Below are positions 1 to 8,480 of a DNA stretch of 64,000 nt, in pieces (position 1 is the first letter of the stretch; every line of letters starts with the position of its first letter). The stretch is from contig JANPZV010000004.1 of NCBI GenBank assembly GCA_024707365.1, positions 1 through 64,000 of the forward strand. The letters run 5' to 3'. Source of the DNA: Terricaulis sp. Its GTDB lineage: Bacteria > Pseudomonadota > Alphaproteobacteria > Caulobacterales > Aquidulcibacteraceae. The notes beneath the pieces are model-generated. The model saw only the letters and a list, made by a program, of their open reading frames with translations. It did not search any database and was not told where the DNA came from. A program made the position numbers and the translations under genes.

Positions 1-1423
1 TGGCGAGATCCGCATTCGAGCCCCACACGTAACTGCGATTGAACGGGATGCGATAGCCTTGCCCCGCGCTCTCGTCCGCAACCCGCCGCGCCGCGCGCGG
101 TGAGGGCGCGCGCGCGCGTGCTTGATCATCGCCATCGCCCGCTATCGCCAGCGAGATGGTGCCGAGCGTATCCACGCGCGACCAGGAAAAAATCGCCCGC
201 GGCGAGGCGCCAGTGCGGGAGTTGCGCATGTCTGCGCCATAACGCGCTTGCCCGGTGGTGAGATAAAGCTCTGTTGCGGCCCAATAGAATTCATCGCTCA
301 GCGCAACATCGCCATAGCCGCCGCTGCCGGGGGAGAGATTGTAGGCGAATGCATCGGGCACGCGCAGCGCCGCATCATAGGCGCGGCGCGCGGCGCTCAA
401 GGGCGCAGCGCGCGGCGAACGCCGCATCGATCCCGGCCCAGATGCGCGCGCATTGCGCCGCATTGGCCGCGAGATTGAGCGTGGCCGCCGTGCTGGGATA
501 GCTCAGCACCCGCTTTTCCGGATCAAGATGCGGCGGGGTGGGCACGGGCGTCCAGGTTTCGTCGTGCATCTTGTGATGCGCCATGCCCGAGGCGTCCACA
601 TTGGTGAAGCGCAACCCATTGAGCGTTGCGGTTTGATCGCCCAGCGGCAGATCAAGCCGCACCCCTCAGGCACTTGCATCGCCAGCATGAAATCCATCTG
701 CCAGCGCACTTCATCAAGCAAATCATTCACGCCATTGCCGCTTTCCGGGATCGCCAATGCGCCATCGGGAAACACCGCCGCGCCGCGTGCGCGCGTGCGC
801 TCATAAAAATTCAGCAGCGTCCACACACTGATGCCGCCATTGACGACATACTTACCGTGATCGCCCGCATCATACCAGCCGCGCGACAGATCGAGCGTAT
901 AGGGACACCCGCGCCACTGATTGCCGAGCGTGTCACGCTCAACGCATCCGGCCGTATCTGGCGCATGTGCGATCGGCCGCGCCCAATGTGCGCCGACATG
1001 GCGCGCCTCAATCGCGATGCTGGCGCGCTGATGGTAGAAGAACGCGAACGCGTCGCGGGCGAGCTTGTCGTAGAGATTGGGCGCGATTGCGAACGGATGG
1101 CTTGCCGCCGCGCCTACATGAAGCGTCAGCCCCGCGCCTTGCGCGGTGACATGTGAAAAATCGACGCCATGCACGTGCTGGCCCGAGCCCGCATTGAGGC
1201 CAAATGGAGTGGTTTGCCCTTCCGCCAGCGTGCGTCCATCCCGATCGCGCAGCCGCCAGCCAAGCGCGGAGGGCGCATCGTTCACCACCACCGCGTATTT
1301 GCCGCCATCGGGCAAGAAGCCATGCTGGTTGAGGTGCAGGTTTTGCGTTGAGGCGGGCGCGGTTGCGCACGCGGCGAGCGTGAGGGCCAAAGCGCCGATC
1401 CAAACCCAAGATGCAAAACCCAT
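1..1423 (-). CDS. GH9 family glucanase lipoprotein (3' end outside window)
   Basis: The N-terminus has a lipoprotein signal (LTLAAC, Cys about residue 19). A CelD_N-type Ig-like domain follows ([16 protein letters not shown]), then the GH9 catalytic fold with [17 protein letters not shown], which carries the conserved Asp pair. Further GH9 motifs lie in other frames: [20 protein letters not shown] around 260-340 and [18 protein letters not shown] near 1-50. Joining them needs three frame changes, near 660, 405 and 105. GH9 enzymes are mainly endo-beta-1,4-glucanases; the lipobox suggests a membrane-anchored periplasmic or surface enzyme. It lies 16 bp downstream of the Gfo/Idh gene and is probably co-transcribed. 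The catalytic Glu region is beyond the window edge, so substrate is inferred from family only. Confidence 0.82.
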
Positions 1424-1439
1424 GGCTTTCCCCTTGTCA

Positions 1440-2507
1440 TTATTCCGCGGCGCGGAGCCGGATGGTCGCGCCGGTGTGCGCCGATTGCGCGGCGGCTTCC
1501 AAAATTTCCAGCGCGGCGATGGCTTCGGCCGCCGCCACGGGCGGGGCCGCGCCCGCTTGGATGGCGCGCGCCAGCGCAGCGTAAAGCGCCGGATAATCGC
1601 CGCGTTCCGAAGCGATGACGCGGCGCGCCTCGCCTTGATGCAGCACGCCGAAATTCGCCGCCAATTCCGCGCCCCAATCGGCCGCCCGGAATTGCGCCGG
1701 CGCGCAAGGCGTCTTCCTGCGGATCAAGCCCATGTTTCACGAACGCGGCGTCAGCGCCGAGCACGCGAAAACGCGGGCCGGGCGCAGCGCACAGAAGGCT
1801 CATGGAAAGATGCGATTGCACGCCGTTTTCGTGCGTGAGCGCGATGAAGCACGCATCATCCACCGCGCGCCCGGCCGCAGCGTGCGGCGCTCGGCATAGA
1901 CGCTGTGGGCCGGGCCAAACAGAACCAGCGCCTGATCAATCAGATGCGCGCCAAGATCATACATCACCCCGCCGACATCGCGCGGATCGGCGCTCTCGCG
2001 CCAATTGGCTTTGATCTCGGGCCGCCAGCGCTCAAACCGGCTCTCAAACCGATGCACGGGCCCGAGCGCATTTTCCGCCAAGAGGCGGCGCAGCGTGAGA
2101 AAATCGCCATCCCAGCGCCGGTTCTGATAAACGCTCAGCACGCGCCCGCGCGCGCTGGCCGCCTGCTCGAGCGCGCGCGCTTCGCCCGCCGTCGCCGCCA
2201 GCGGCTTATCGACCAGCACATGCAGCCCCGCCTCAAGCGCCGCATGCGCCAACGGCACGTGCGCGCGGTTCGCGGCGGCGATCACCACAAGATCATACGC
2301 GCCGGCTGAACCGAACACGGCCTCGGCGCTTTCCAAAATGGCCGCTTGCGGATAGCGCCCGCGCGCCAAAGCTTGCCGCGCCGGCTCGCCAGTCACGATT
2401 GCATCCAATGAGAACGCCGCATCCGCCGCGATCAGCGGCGCGTGGAAGGCTTGGCCCGCGAGGCCAAAGCCGATCAGGGCGGTGCGCAGCGGCGCGGCCG
2501 TGGTCAT
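1440..2507 (-). CDS. Gfo/Idh/MocA family NAD(P)-dependent sugar oxidoreductase
   Basis: The N-terminal Rossmann fold reads TALIGFGLAGQAFHAPLI, followed by LHVLVDKPLAATAGEARAL, the EKP-type motif of the Gfo/Idh family with D in place of E. The C-terminal half contains GGVMYDLGAHLIDQALVLFG, the family's conserved GG..D.G.H segment. Frame changes near 1865 and 1700 interrupt the ORF; the joined product is about 355 aa, normal for the family. I chose the ATG at 2507 over an upstream TTG because ACGAGG lies 7 nt before it. The likely role is oxidation or epimerisation of a sugar released from the polysaccharide. The gene is divergent from the esterase gene and shares a LacI-type operator region with it. 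Confidence 0.8.
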
Positions 2508-2542
2508 AAAGCGCCTCGTCAAACCTCACGCGGATGCGCTAG

Positions 2543-2555
2543 GGTAGCGCTAACA
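2543..2555. promoter_or_regulatory. XylR/LacI-type operator
   Basis: GGTAGCGCTAACA lies in the 81-bp divergent region between the Gfo/Idh gene and the esterase gene. Its reverse complement, TGTTAGCGCTACC, agrees from memory with the operator of the Caulobacter crescentus xylose promoter bound by LacI-family XylR. Related sites recur at 5182, 7006, 10133, 10458, 22575, 22643 and 26952. Confidence 0.7.
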
Positions 2556-2588
2556 AACAGGGGATGAAAGCCCCGATGGGAGGTTTGC

Positions 2589-4535
2589 ATGCCAGCCAAG
2601 CTCATGTGCTGCGTCGTGGCGGCGTTTTTTATCGCGTTCGCGGGGCCTGCCTACGCCGAAGAGGATCGCCTGCTTGCGCCGATCTTCACAGATCATGCGG
2701 TGCTGCAGCGTGATGCGCCGGTGCGCGTGTGGGGCGAGGCGCGGCCGCATGAGCGGGTCATTGTGCGGCTTGGGCCATCCAGCGCGCGCGTGCGCGCCGA
2801 TGCGCGCGGCGCCTGGCGCGCATCCCTGCCAGCCCAGCGCGCGGGCGGGCCGCACGTCTTGGAGGTTGAGGCCGCATCCGGCGCGCGGCGCGTGGTGCGC
2901 GACCTGCTGATAGGTGATGTCTATCTCTGCGCGGGCCAATCGAACATGGAATGGAGCGTCGCCAGCGCGCTCAACGCCCGCAGTGAAATCGCAAACGCCA
3001 GCGATGATGGCGTGCGTCTTTTCAACATAGCGCATTTGAGCCGCGTCAGCCCGCAATCGTCGCTTGGCGCCGTCACCGGCTGGGCCCCGGCCGCGCCTGA
3101 AAGCGTGCGGGCTTTCTCGGCTGTTTGCTATTTCTTCGCGCGCGGCTTGCGGCGCGAGGCTGATGTGCCGATTGGTTTGATCGCGGCCGCGTGGGGCGGT
3201 TCAAATATTGAAAGCTGGATCAGCAGCGGCGGCATGCGCGCCATCGCCGGCCGCGAAGCGGAGGCCGATCTGCTTGAGCTTTACAGCCGTGACGCCAACG
3301 CCGCGCTCGGGGCGTTTGCAACGCGCTGGCAAGCCTGGTGGCGGCAGACGGGCGAAGGTTCGCCCTGGGAAAGCGCCGAAGCCGGCGATTGGGCGCCCGC
3401 GCCGGCGCAGCTGGGCGATTGGAAGCGCTGGCGCGATGCAGGGCTTGAGCAGCACAATGGCATGGTCTGGTATCGCCGCACGGTGACGCTTACGGCTGAA
3501 CAGGCCGCGGGCGCGGCGGTGCTGGAATTGGGCGGCGTTGATGAGGTGGATCTCGCTTGGGTGAATGGGCGCTTGATCGGCTCCAGCTTCGGCTGGGGCG
3601 ATGCGCGCGCCTATGCTGTGCCCGAGGGCGTTTTGCGCGCCGGGGAGAACAGCATCGTCGTCAATGTGCTGAGCACCTGGGATGCGGGCGGGCTGACGGG
3701 GCCAGTTGAGGCGATGCGCATGCGCTTGGCCAATGGCGAGCCAGCCCCGCTCGGCGAAGGCTGGCGCTATCGCGCGGCGGAGGCGGCGCAAGGCGACGGG
3801 CCTGCCGCGCCGTGGCATGCGGTGCGCGGCATAAGCACGCTTTATAATGGCATGATCGCCCCGCTCGGCGCCTACGGCCTCCGCGGCGCGCTTTGGTATC
3901 AGGGTGAAACCAATGCCGGCGCGGCGCAGGAATATGAGGCGCTTCTGCGAGGGCTCATCGCCGATTGGCGGCGTCAGTTTGGGCGCGAGCTTGCGTTCTT
4001 CATCGTGCAATTGCCGAATTTCGGCGCGCCGTCCGCGCGGCCGATTGAATCGGGATGGGCCGATTTGCGTGAGGCGCAGCGGCGCGTGGCGGAGGCCGAT
4101 CCGCGCGCCGATTATGTCGTCACCATCGATCTTGGCGAGCCGGGCGATATTCATCCGCCCAACAAGCAGGATGTCGGCGCGCGATTGGCGCGGGCGGCGC
4201 GCGTCATGCTGTATGGCGCGGCCATCGCGCCGGGCGGGCCGCGCCCGCTTGAGGCGCGGCGCGCGGGCGCGGACGTGATTGTGCGCTTCGCCGATGTTGA
4301 AGGCGGGCTCGCGGCTTTGAGCGCCACGCACGCGATCGGGTTTGAGCTCTGCGGCCCAGCGCGCGGAAGCTGCCGTTTCGTTCTAGGCGAAATCACCGGC
4401 GAGGCGGTCACGCTGCGCAATGCGGGCGAGGCCGCGCGCGTGCGGTATTGCTGGGGCGATAGCCCGGTCTGCAATCTCATCAGCGGCGCAAGCCTGCTGC
4501 CGGCCAGCCCGTTTGAGCTTCAGATCGGCGCCTAG
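2589..4535 (+). CDS. Sialate O-acetylesterase-family (SASA) carbohydrate esterase
   Basis: A 648-aa exported protein with a signal peptide (residues 1-23, ending PAYAEED). The SGNH-type esterase domain is split: the nucleophile block is CAGQSNMEWSV (about 118-128), a second block is GALWYQGETNAG (about 433-444) and the Asp/His block is DIHPPNKQDV (about 520-529). A jelly-roll insertion of the beta-galactosidase sugar-binding type lies between (WYRRTVTLT to NVLSTWDAGG). This architecture occurs in Bacteroidetes and alphaproteobacterial polysaccharide loci, where such enzymes remove acetyl groups from xylan or other glycans. The start is supported by GGGAGG 5 nt upstream, and the LacI-type operator is 34 bp upstream. 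The substrate (acetylxylan) is inferred from context. Confidence 0.88.
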   Translation: MPAKLMCCVVAAFFIAFAGPAYAEEDRLLAPIFTDHAVLQRDAPVRVWGEARPHERVIVRLGPSSARVRADARGAWRASLPAQRAGGPHVLEVEAASGARRVVRDLLIGDVYLCAGQSNMEWSVASALNARSEIANASDDGVRLFNIAHLSRVSPQSSLGAVTGWAPAAPESVRAFSAVCYFFARGLRREADVPIGLIAAAWGGSNIESWISSGGMRAIAGREAEADLLELYSRDANAALGAFATRWQAWWRQTGEGSPWESAEAGDWAPAPAQLGDWKRWRDAGLEQHNGMVWYRRTVTLTAEQAAGAAVLELGGVDEVDLAWVNGRLIGSSFGWGDARAYAVPEGVLRAGENSIVVNVLSTWDAGGLTGPVEAMRMRLANGEPAPLGEGWRYRAAEAAQGDGPAAPWHAVRGISTLYNGMIAPLGAYGLRGALWYQGETNAGAAQEYEALLRGLIADWRRQFGRELAFFIVQLPNFGAPSARPIESGWADLREAQRRVAEADPRADYVVTIDLGEPGDIHPPNKQDVGARLARAARVMLYGAAIAPGGPRPLEARRAGADVIVRFADVEGGLAALSATHAIGFELCGPARGSCRFVLGEITGEAVTLRNAGEAARVRYCWGDSPVCNLISGASLLPASPFELQIGA

Positions 4536-4547
4536 GCGTTTGGTGCG

Positions 4548-5126
4548 CTAGCCGCACGCAGGCAGCTGCGCGCGATCGAAATCGGGGCCGAGATTGAACA
4601 CAAACACCGGGCCAAGATCGATCACCTGCTGCGCGTTGGCCAAATGCAGCGAGACATTGGATGCGCCGGCGGCGAGGCTTTGCGTGGCTGCGCCCCAAAG
4701 GCAATGCTGGCGCCACTCGCCGTCAATCGCCTTGGCGCCTTCAAGCACAGCGGTGTAGGGCGCGCCCGACATTTGCAGCCGCACCGGCAGCACGCTGCCG
4801 TTCGGCGCCGGCTGCTCGGCGCGGGCGTAAAACGCCACCAGGATGATGTCGCCCGCATTGATCGCCCCGCCGATCGGCGATGAGGCCTGGATGTCCCACG
4901 GATTGCCGCCCGCACGCTGCACGCGTACGCGCAGCGCCGCATCGCCGGGCACGCCGGAGGCGGCGACCACGCGCGGGGCGGGGCGCTCGGGCATGACATT
5001 CCATTGGCCTGCGGTTTCGCCATTGATCTGGCGCGACCAGAGATCATCGCCATCCTGCGCGGCTGCGCCCGCAGGCGCGCACACAAGCATCCCGGCCAGT
5101 ATGGCGGCCGCCATCATTGATTTCAT
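4548..5126 (-). CDS. Exported CBM4/9-like carbohydrate-binding protein
   Basis: A 192-aa product with a cleavable signal peptide ending about residue 24 (AGAAAQDG). The rest forms one beta-sandwich resembling CBM4/9 modules found on GH10 xylanases: NPWDIQASSPIGGAINAGDI, VAFYARAEQP and NVSLHLANAQQVIDLGPVFV are the recognisable segments. No catalytic domain is attached, so it is either a free-standing binding protein or an ancillary module. GGGAGG lies 7 nt before the ATG. A TGGTAGCGCAAAC operator-like site lies 56 bp upstream, which ties it to the xylan genes. Ligand specificity is not visible from the sequence. Confidence 0.7.
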   Translation of the reverse strand: MKSMMAAAILAGMLVCAPAGAAAQDGDDLWSRQINGETAGQWNVMPERPAPRVVAASGVPGDAALRVRVQRAGGNPWDIQASSPIGGAINAGDIILVAFYARAEQPAPNGSVLPVRLQMSGAPYTAVLEGAKAIDGEWRQHCLWGAATQSLAAGASNVSLHLANAQQVIDLGPVFVFNLGPDFDRAQLPACG

Positions 5127-5181
5127 CGCACGCCTCCCTTTTGCGGCCCGCCGGCTTTTTCAGCCAAGTCGGGCGCGCGAA

Positions 5182-5194
5182 TGGTAGCGCAAAC
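5182..5194. promoter_or_regulatory. LacI-type operator variant
   Basis: TGGTAGCGCAAAC lies 56 bp upstream of the CBM-like gene on the minus strand and 11 bp beyond the stop end of the LacI gene. It resembles the 2543 site except for A in place of T at one central position, and closely matches the site at 26952. Confidence 0.5.
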
Positions 5195-5204
5195 TTTTGG
5201 CTTG

Positions 5205-6275
5205 TCAGCCCTCGAGCCCGCGGCGGGGGCGAAACTCGGCGGAGGATTGGCGTTCGATCAGGGTGTGCGGCGTCACGATATCGGTGCGCGGCTCATCTTC
5301 GCCGTTCCGCTTGGCGCGGATTTCGCGCAGCAGCACGTCCACCGCTTGGGCCGCCATCTCCGAGATCGGCTGGCGCACCGTGGTGAGCTCGGGCGAGAGC
5401 GTGGTGGCGATGGCGGTGTCGTCAAAACCCATCACGGTCAGATCGCGCGGCACGTCGAGCCCGCGCCGATGCGCCACGGAAATCACCGCCGCCGCCATGT
5501 CGTCATTGCTGGCGAAGATGGCGCTGGGGCGCGGGTTGGCGCTGAGCAGGCGCTCTGCGGCAAGCAGGCCCGATTGATAGGTGAAGAAGCCTTGCGTCAC
5601 GTTGTACTTGGCGTCGGGCGCGAGGTCGCGTAGCGCCGCTTCAAAACCGCTGAGGCGCGCAGCGCTGGCCGATTGCGCCGGATGGCCGGTGATGAAACCG
5701 ATATTGCGGTGCCCGAGCGTGAGAATTTTCCGCGTCATGTCATAGGCGGCGCGTTGCTCGTCGATGCGCACGCACGAGAGCTCATCCTTGAAGCGATCCG
5801 AGCCGATGACGACGATCGGCACGTCCGCCGAAAGGATTTCCTGGCGCACGGCCACGGAATCGCAAAGCGGGGAGGTGAGCAGCAGGCCCGAGATGCCGCC
5901 TTCCAGCAATTGGCGCATGGCTTCGCGTTCGGCGGCGGCGTCGCCGGCTTGGCAGCGGCCCAGCACGAGCTGCGCGCCAAAGCGGCTGACCTCGTCAAGA
6001 ATGCCGACAAGAAACTCGCTGAGATAAGCGGCCGAGGGGTTGGAATAGGGCAGGCCGATGCGCGCGTGCTCAGCACTGGCGAGGCTGCGGGCGGCTGGAT
6101 TGGGCGCATAGCGCAATTCACGCACGGCGTTCAGCACCGCCTCGCGCGTGGAGGCGCGCACGTTCTTTTCGCCATTGATGACGCGCGAAACCGTCATCGG
6201 CGAAACTTGCGCCATTTCGGCGACGTCCCTTGCCGTGACAACCCTGCCGCCGCCGCGCCTGCTTGCCTTTGCCAC
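5205..6275 (-). CDS. LacI-family transcriptional regulator, candidate xylose/xylan repressor
   Basis: A 356-aa protein. The N-terminal LacI helix-turn-helix (about residues 13-60) includes VTARDVAEMAQVSPMTVSRV and the minor-groove hinge NPAARSLASA. The periplasmic-binding-protein-like effector domain follows, with IVVIGSDRF, GHRNIGFITG, AIFASNDDMAAA and VMGFDDTAIATTLSPELTTV, as in sugar-responsive LacI proteins. Translation starts at GTG (6275), 6 nt after GAGAGG. Multiple LacI-type palindromes (core TAGCGCTA) lie in front of the surrounding hydrolase and receptor genes, so it is the obvious local candidate to bind them. It might be the functional equivalent of Caulobacter XylR, but that is inference. 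The inducer is unknown. Confidence 0.9.
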   Translation of the reverse strand: MAKASRRGGGRVVTARDVAEMAQVSPMTVSRVINGEKNVRASTREAVLNAVRELRYAPNPAARSLASAEHARIGLPYSNPSAAYLSEFLVGILDEVSRFGAQLVLGRCQAGDAAAEREAMRQLLEGGISGLLLTSPLCDSVAVRQEILSADVPIVVIGSDRFKDELSCVRIDEQRAAYDMTRKILTLGHRNIGFITGHPAQSASAARLSGFEAALRDLAPDAKYNVTQGFFTYQSGLLAAERLLSANPRPSAIFASNDDMAAAVISVAHRRGLDVPRDLTVMGFDDTAIATTLSPELTTVRQPISEMAAQAVDVLLREIRAKRNGEDEPRTDIVTPHTLIERQSSAEFRPRRGLEG

Positions 6276-6359
6276 GCTTTACCTCTCATGCTCGCGCGCG
6301 CCGCCAACACGCGCCTTGCACCGATTACTCTTCATCGGCCCGATTTGCACACCAACCTG

Positions 6360-6929
6360 TTAACCGCCGCCCAATTGCGCCGCGATCGCCGCGGCGTCGA
6401 AAATCTGCAGATCCGCCTCCGGGTCTTCGACCGCGACCTCGCTGCCTTCACCGACGCGGATAACGAGAATGGTTTGATAGACCATGCGCGGCGGGCGTTG
6501 TTCCAAGAGGCGCGCATCCACCCCGGTGCCGACGCCGACTGCGCCGGGATCGGCTCCGGCCGTTGCGCCGTGGCCGCCGCCCTGGCTGGTTTCGGTGGAC
6601 GAACGAGGCACCGCGTCTTGGGTTCCGCCGCTTTCACCGGCGAGCGCGGCAAGGCGCGGGGCGGTGCTGAGATTCACCCGCGTGGTTGTCGCCGAAGAGA
6701 CGATGAACCATTGCCGCCCCGATTCCAGCGTGACCTGGGCCGCGCGCAGCATCGCGGCGGCGGCGACATCGCGGCGCTCCATCCGCCGCTCGCCGCGGAC
6801 GATCACCGCGTACTCGCTCTCTCCAGTTTGCGCGACGTGGCTCTCCCCGCGCGCAGGCGGGTCCGCATGGGCCAGGCCCGCAAGCGCGAGCAGCGAGCCC
6901 GCAAATATGGCCGCGATGGTGCGTTTCAT
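6360..6929 (-). CDS. Exported protein of unknown function
   Basis: A product of about 189 aa with a signal peptide (MKRTIAAIFAGSLLALAGLA). It contains AAAMLRAAQVTLESGRQWFI, reminiscent of small Caulobacterales exported or lipoproteins in which an LRAAE..L..G..WF segment is conserved, and a C-terminal TILVIRVGEGSEV strand. There is no lipobox Cys here. The ATG at 6929 is preceded by CAGGGAG; the longer upstream reading lacks a ribosome site. A LacI-type half-site at 7006 lies 77 bp upstream. It sits between the regulator and the halogenase genes. No function can be assigned. Confidence 0.6.
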   Translation of the reverse strand: MKRTIAAIFAGSLLALAGLAHADPPARGESHVAQTGESEYAVIVRGERRMERRDVAAAAMLRAAQVTLESGRQWFIVSSATTTRVNLSTAPRLAALAGESGGTQDAVPRSSTETSQGGGHGATAGADPGAVGVGTGVDARLLEQRPPRMVYQTILVIRVGEGSEVAVEDPEADLQIFDAAAIAAQLGGG

Positions 6930-7005
6930 ATTTTGTTCTCCCTGCTCAGATCGCCGCGCCCAGGTGCGCAATTTAGCGCCCTGGCATCTTACAGCGCTTT
7001 TTGTG

Positions 7006-7017
7006 TGAACGCTAACA
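7006..7017. promoter_or_regulatory. Half-conserved LacI-type operator
   Basis: TGAACGCTAACA retains the right half (GCTAACA) of the operator seen at 2543 but not the left half. It is located 77 bp upstream of the exported protein gene at 6929. This is a weak match considered only because of the other sites in the locus. Confidence 0.3.
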
Positions 7018-7068
7018 CTGCGGCGGCGGGTCACGTGCTTGTCAACGGGGCTGGCCGTAAAGGCCGTG

Positions 7069-8480
7069 TCAGCCGGCTGGGTTCAGGCTGTCCTGGATGA
7101 AGGCGCGATGGCTCGGCATGGAGGCGGCCATGCCGGCAAGGCCCGCTTTCATGCGCTCAAGGCCAGCGCGGATCGCGGCGGGATCGGCGTCTGCGGTGCT
7201 TAGGTCGCTGCGTTCGGGCCAGAGGCCGTGCGCTGAGAAGATCGCCGCCCAATCGCTTTCCTGCAGCACATCTTCGTCCTCCAGCGGAATGCGGCCGCGC
7301 CGCTTGAACTGGGTGATCTTGCGCGCCAGCGCCGCCGAATAGGGGGCGGCCGCGCGGGCGCGCCAGAATTCAGTGTCGGTGCGCTGCGCCAGCGCGTAGT
7401 GCGCGCAGGCTGCATCTCTCGCGCTGGCGAACTCATTGCGCATGAGCCGGTTGTATTCCGCGCCTGCGCTGGCTTCGCCGCCGGGCTGAGGCAGCAAAGA
7501 GAGAAGGCGCAGCACGCCGCGATGGGCCATGTGCAGGCCAAGCCCGTGCAGCGGCTCGACCACACCCGCCGCATCGCCAACGCCAACACAATTGCCGCGC
7601 CACATCGTGTCACGCACGCCGCTGCGGAATGGGTGGATTGTCTCTGCGCCATCGATGTTGGGGCTTTCGCTGAAGATCGCCCATGCATCGCCGCTTTGCA
7701 GCGGGATTGTCTGCATCCATCCGTCATCGCGCGCGGCGATGGTGGTGAAAGGCGCGATCTCGGCGCCCGGCGCATTGCGCCCATAGCCGACAAAAGCACA
7801 CGGCGACACCGCGTCCCAATCCTCAAACGCCGCCCCCATCGCGCTGAGCACGCGCGCCTCCGCGCCGGTGCAATCGAGAAAGAGATCAGCTTCAGCGGCG
7901 GGCGCGCCGGCAAGCGTGATCTCCGCAACCGCGCCCTCGCCATTCAGCAAAACGCCCGCAATCTCGGCCTCGATGCGCTTGACCCCGCGCGCCAGAGCCC
8001 GCGTGCGCAGCGCCTCGATGTAACGCGTAATGTCAACATGCATGCCGTAGTGCAGCAGGCTTTCGCGCGCGCGCGGCGGCAGCGCAAATTTTTGGAGTGG
8101 CGCCGCATGGGCGCCGAGCGCAAAGGCGTTCAGCGGATCCTTTGACTCCGCGCGCGGCGCCAAAAATGATGAAAGCCCGCGCCCTCGCCGATCGGGCCAA
8201 AGGGGAGGAAAGCCTCTTGCGCCTCCGCCCAACCGCGCAAAGCAAAGCCGAGATTGAATGTGGCGTCCGCTTCGCTGAGCAGGTCGTGCGTGCGCAGGCC
8301 GATGAGGCCGTGCAGCGCCGCATGTTCGGGCCGAAGCGCGCCTGCGACGCCAAGGGCTGACGTATCCGCCGGCGCTTCGATCACGCGGATATCGAAGGTT
8401 TCAGGTTTGAAAGCGGCGGCGAGAGCCGCCGCGCTCAGCCACCCGGCCGCGCCGCCGCCGCATATGACGATGCGCCTCAT
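7069..8480 (-). CDS. Flavin-dependent (tryptophan) halogenase homologue with degenerate catalytic motifs
   Basis: A PF04820-type flavoprotein. The FAD-binding N-terminus reads RIVICGGGAAGWLSAAA, and WRGNCVGVGDAAGVVEPLHG is the second FAD-contact block. A frame change near 8165 (short T run) joins the N- and C-terminal parts into about 470 aa. The Lys that is catalytic in PrnA/RebH-type enzymes falls in ATFK motifs; here it reads ATFN (Asn about residue 76). The GWxWxIP motif reads GWMQTIP, and the GEATVP segment reads AGALRP. The enzyme is therefore probably not a canonical halogenase. The start codon overlaps the stop of the upstream halogenase gene (ATGA), so the two are translationally coupled. 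I chose ATG 8480, 6 nt after GGGAG. Confidence 0.8.
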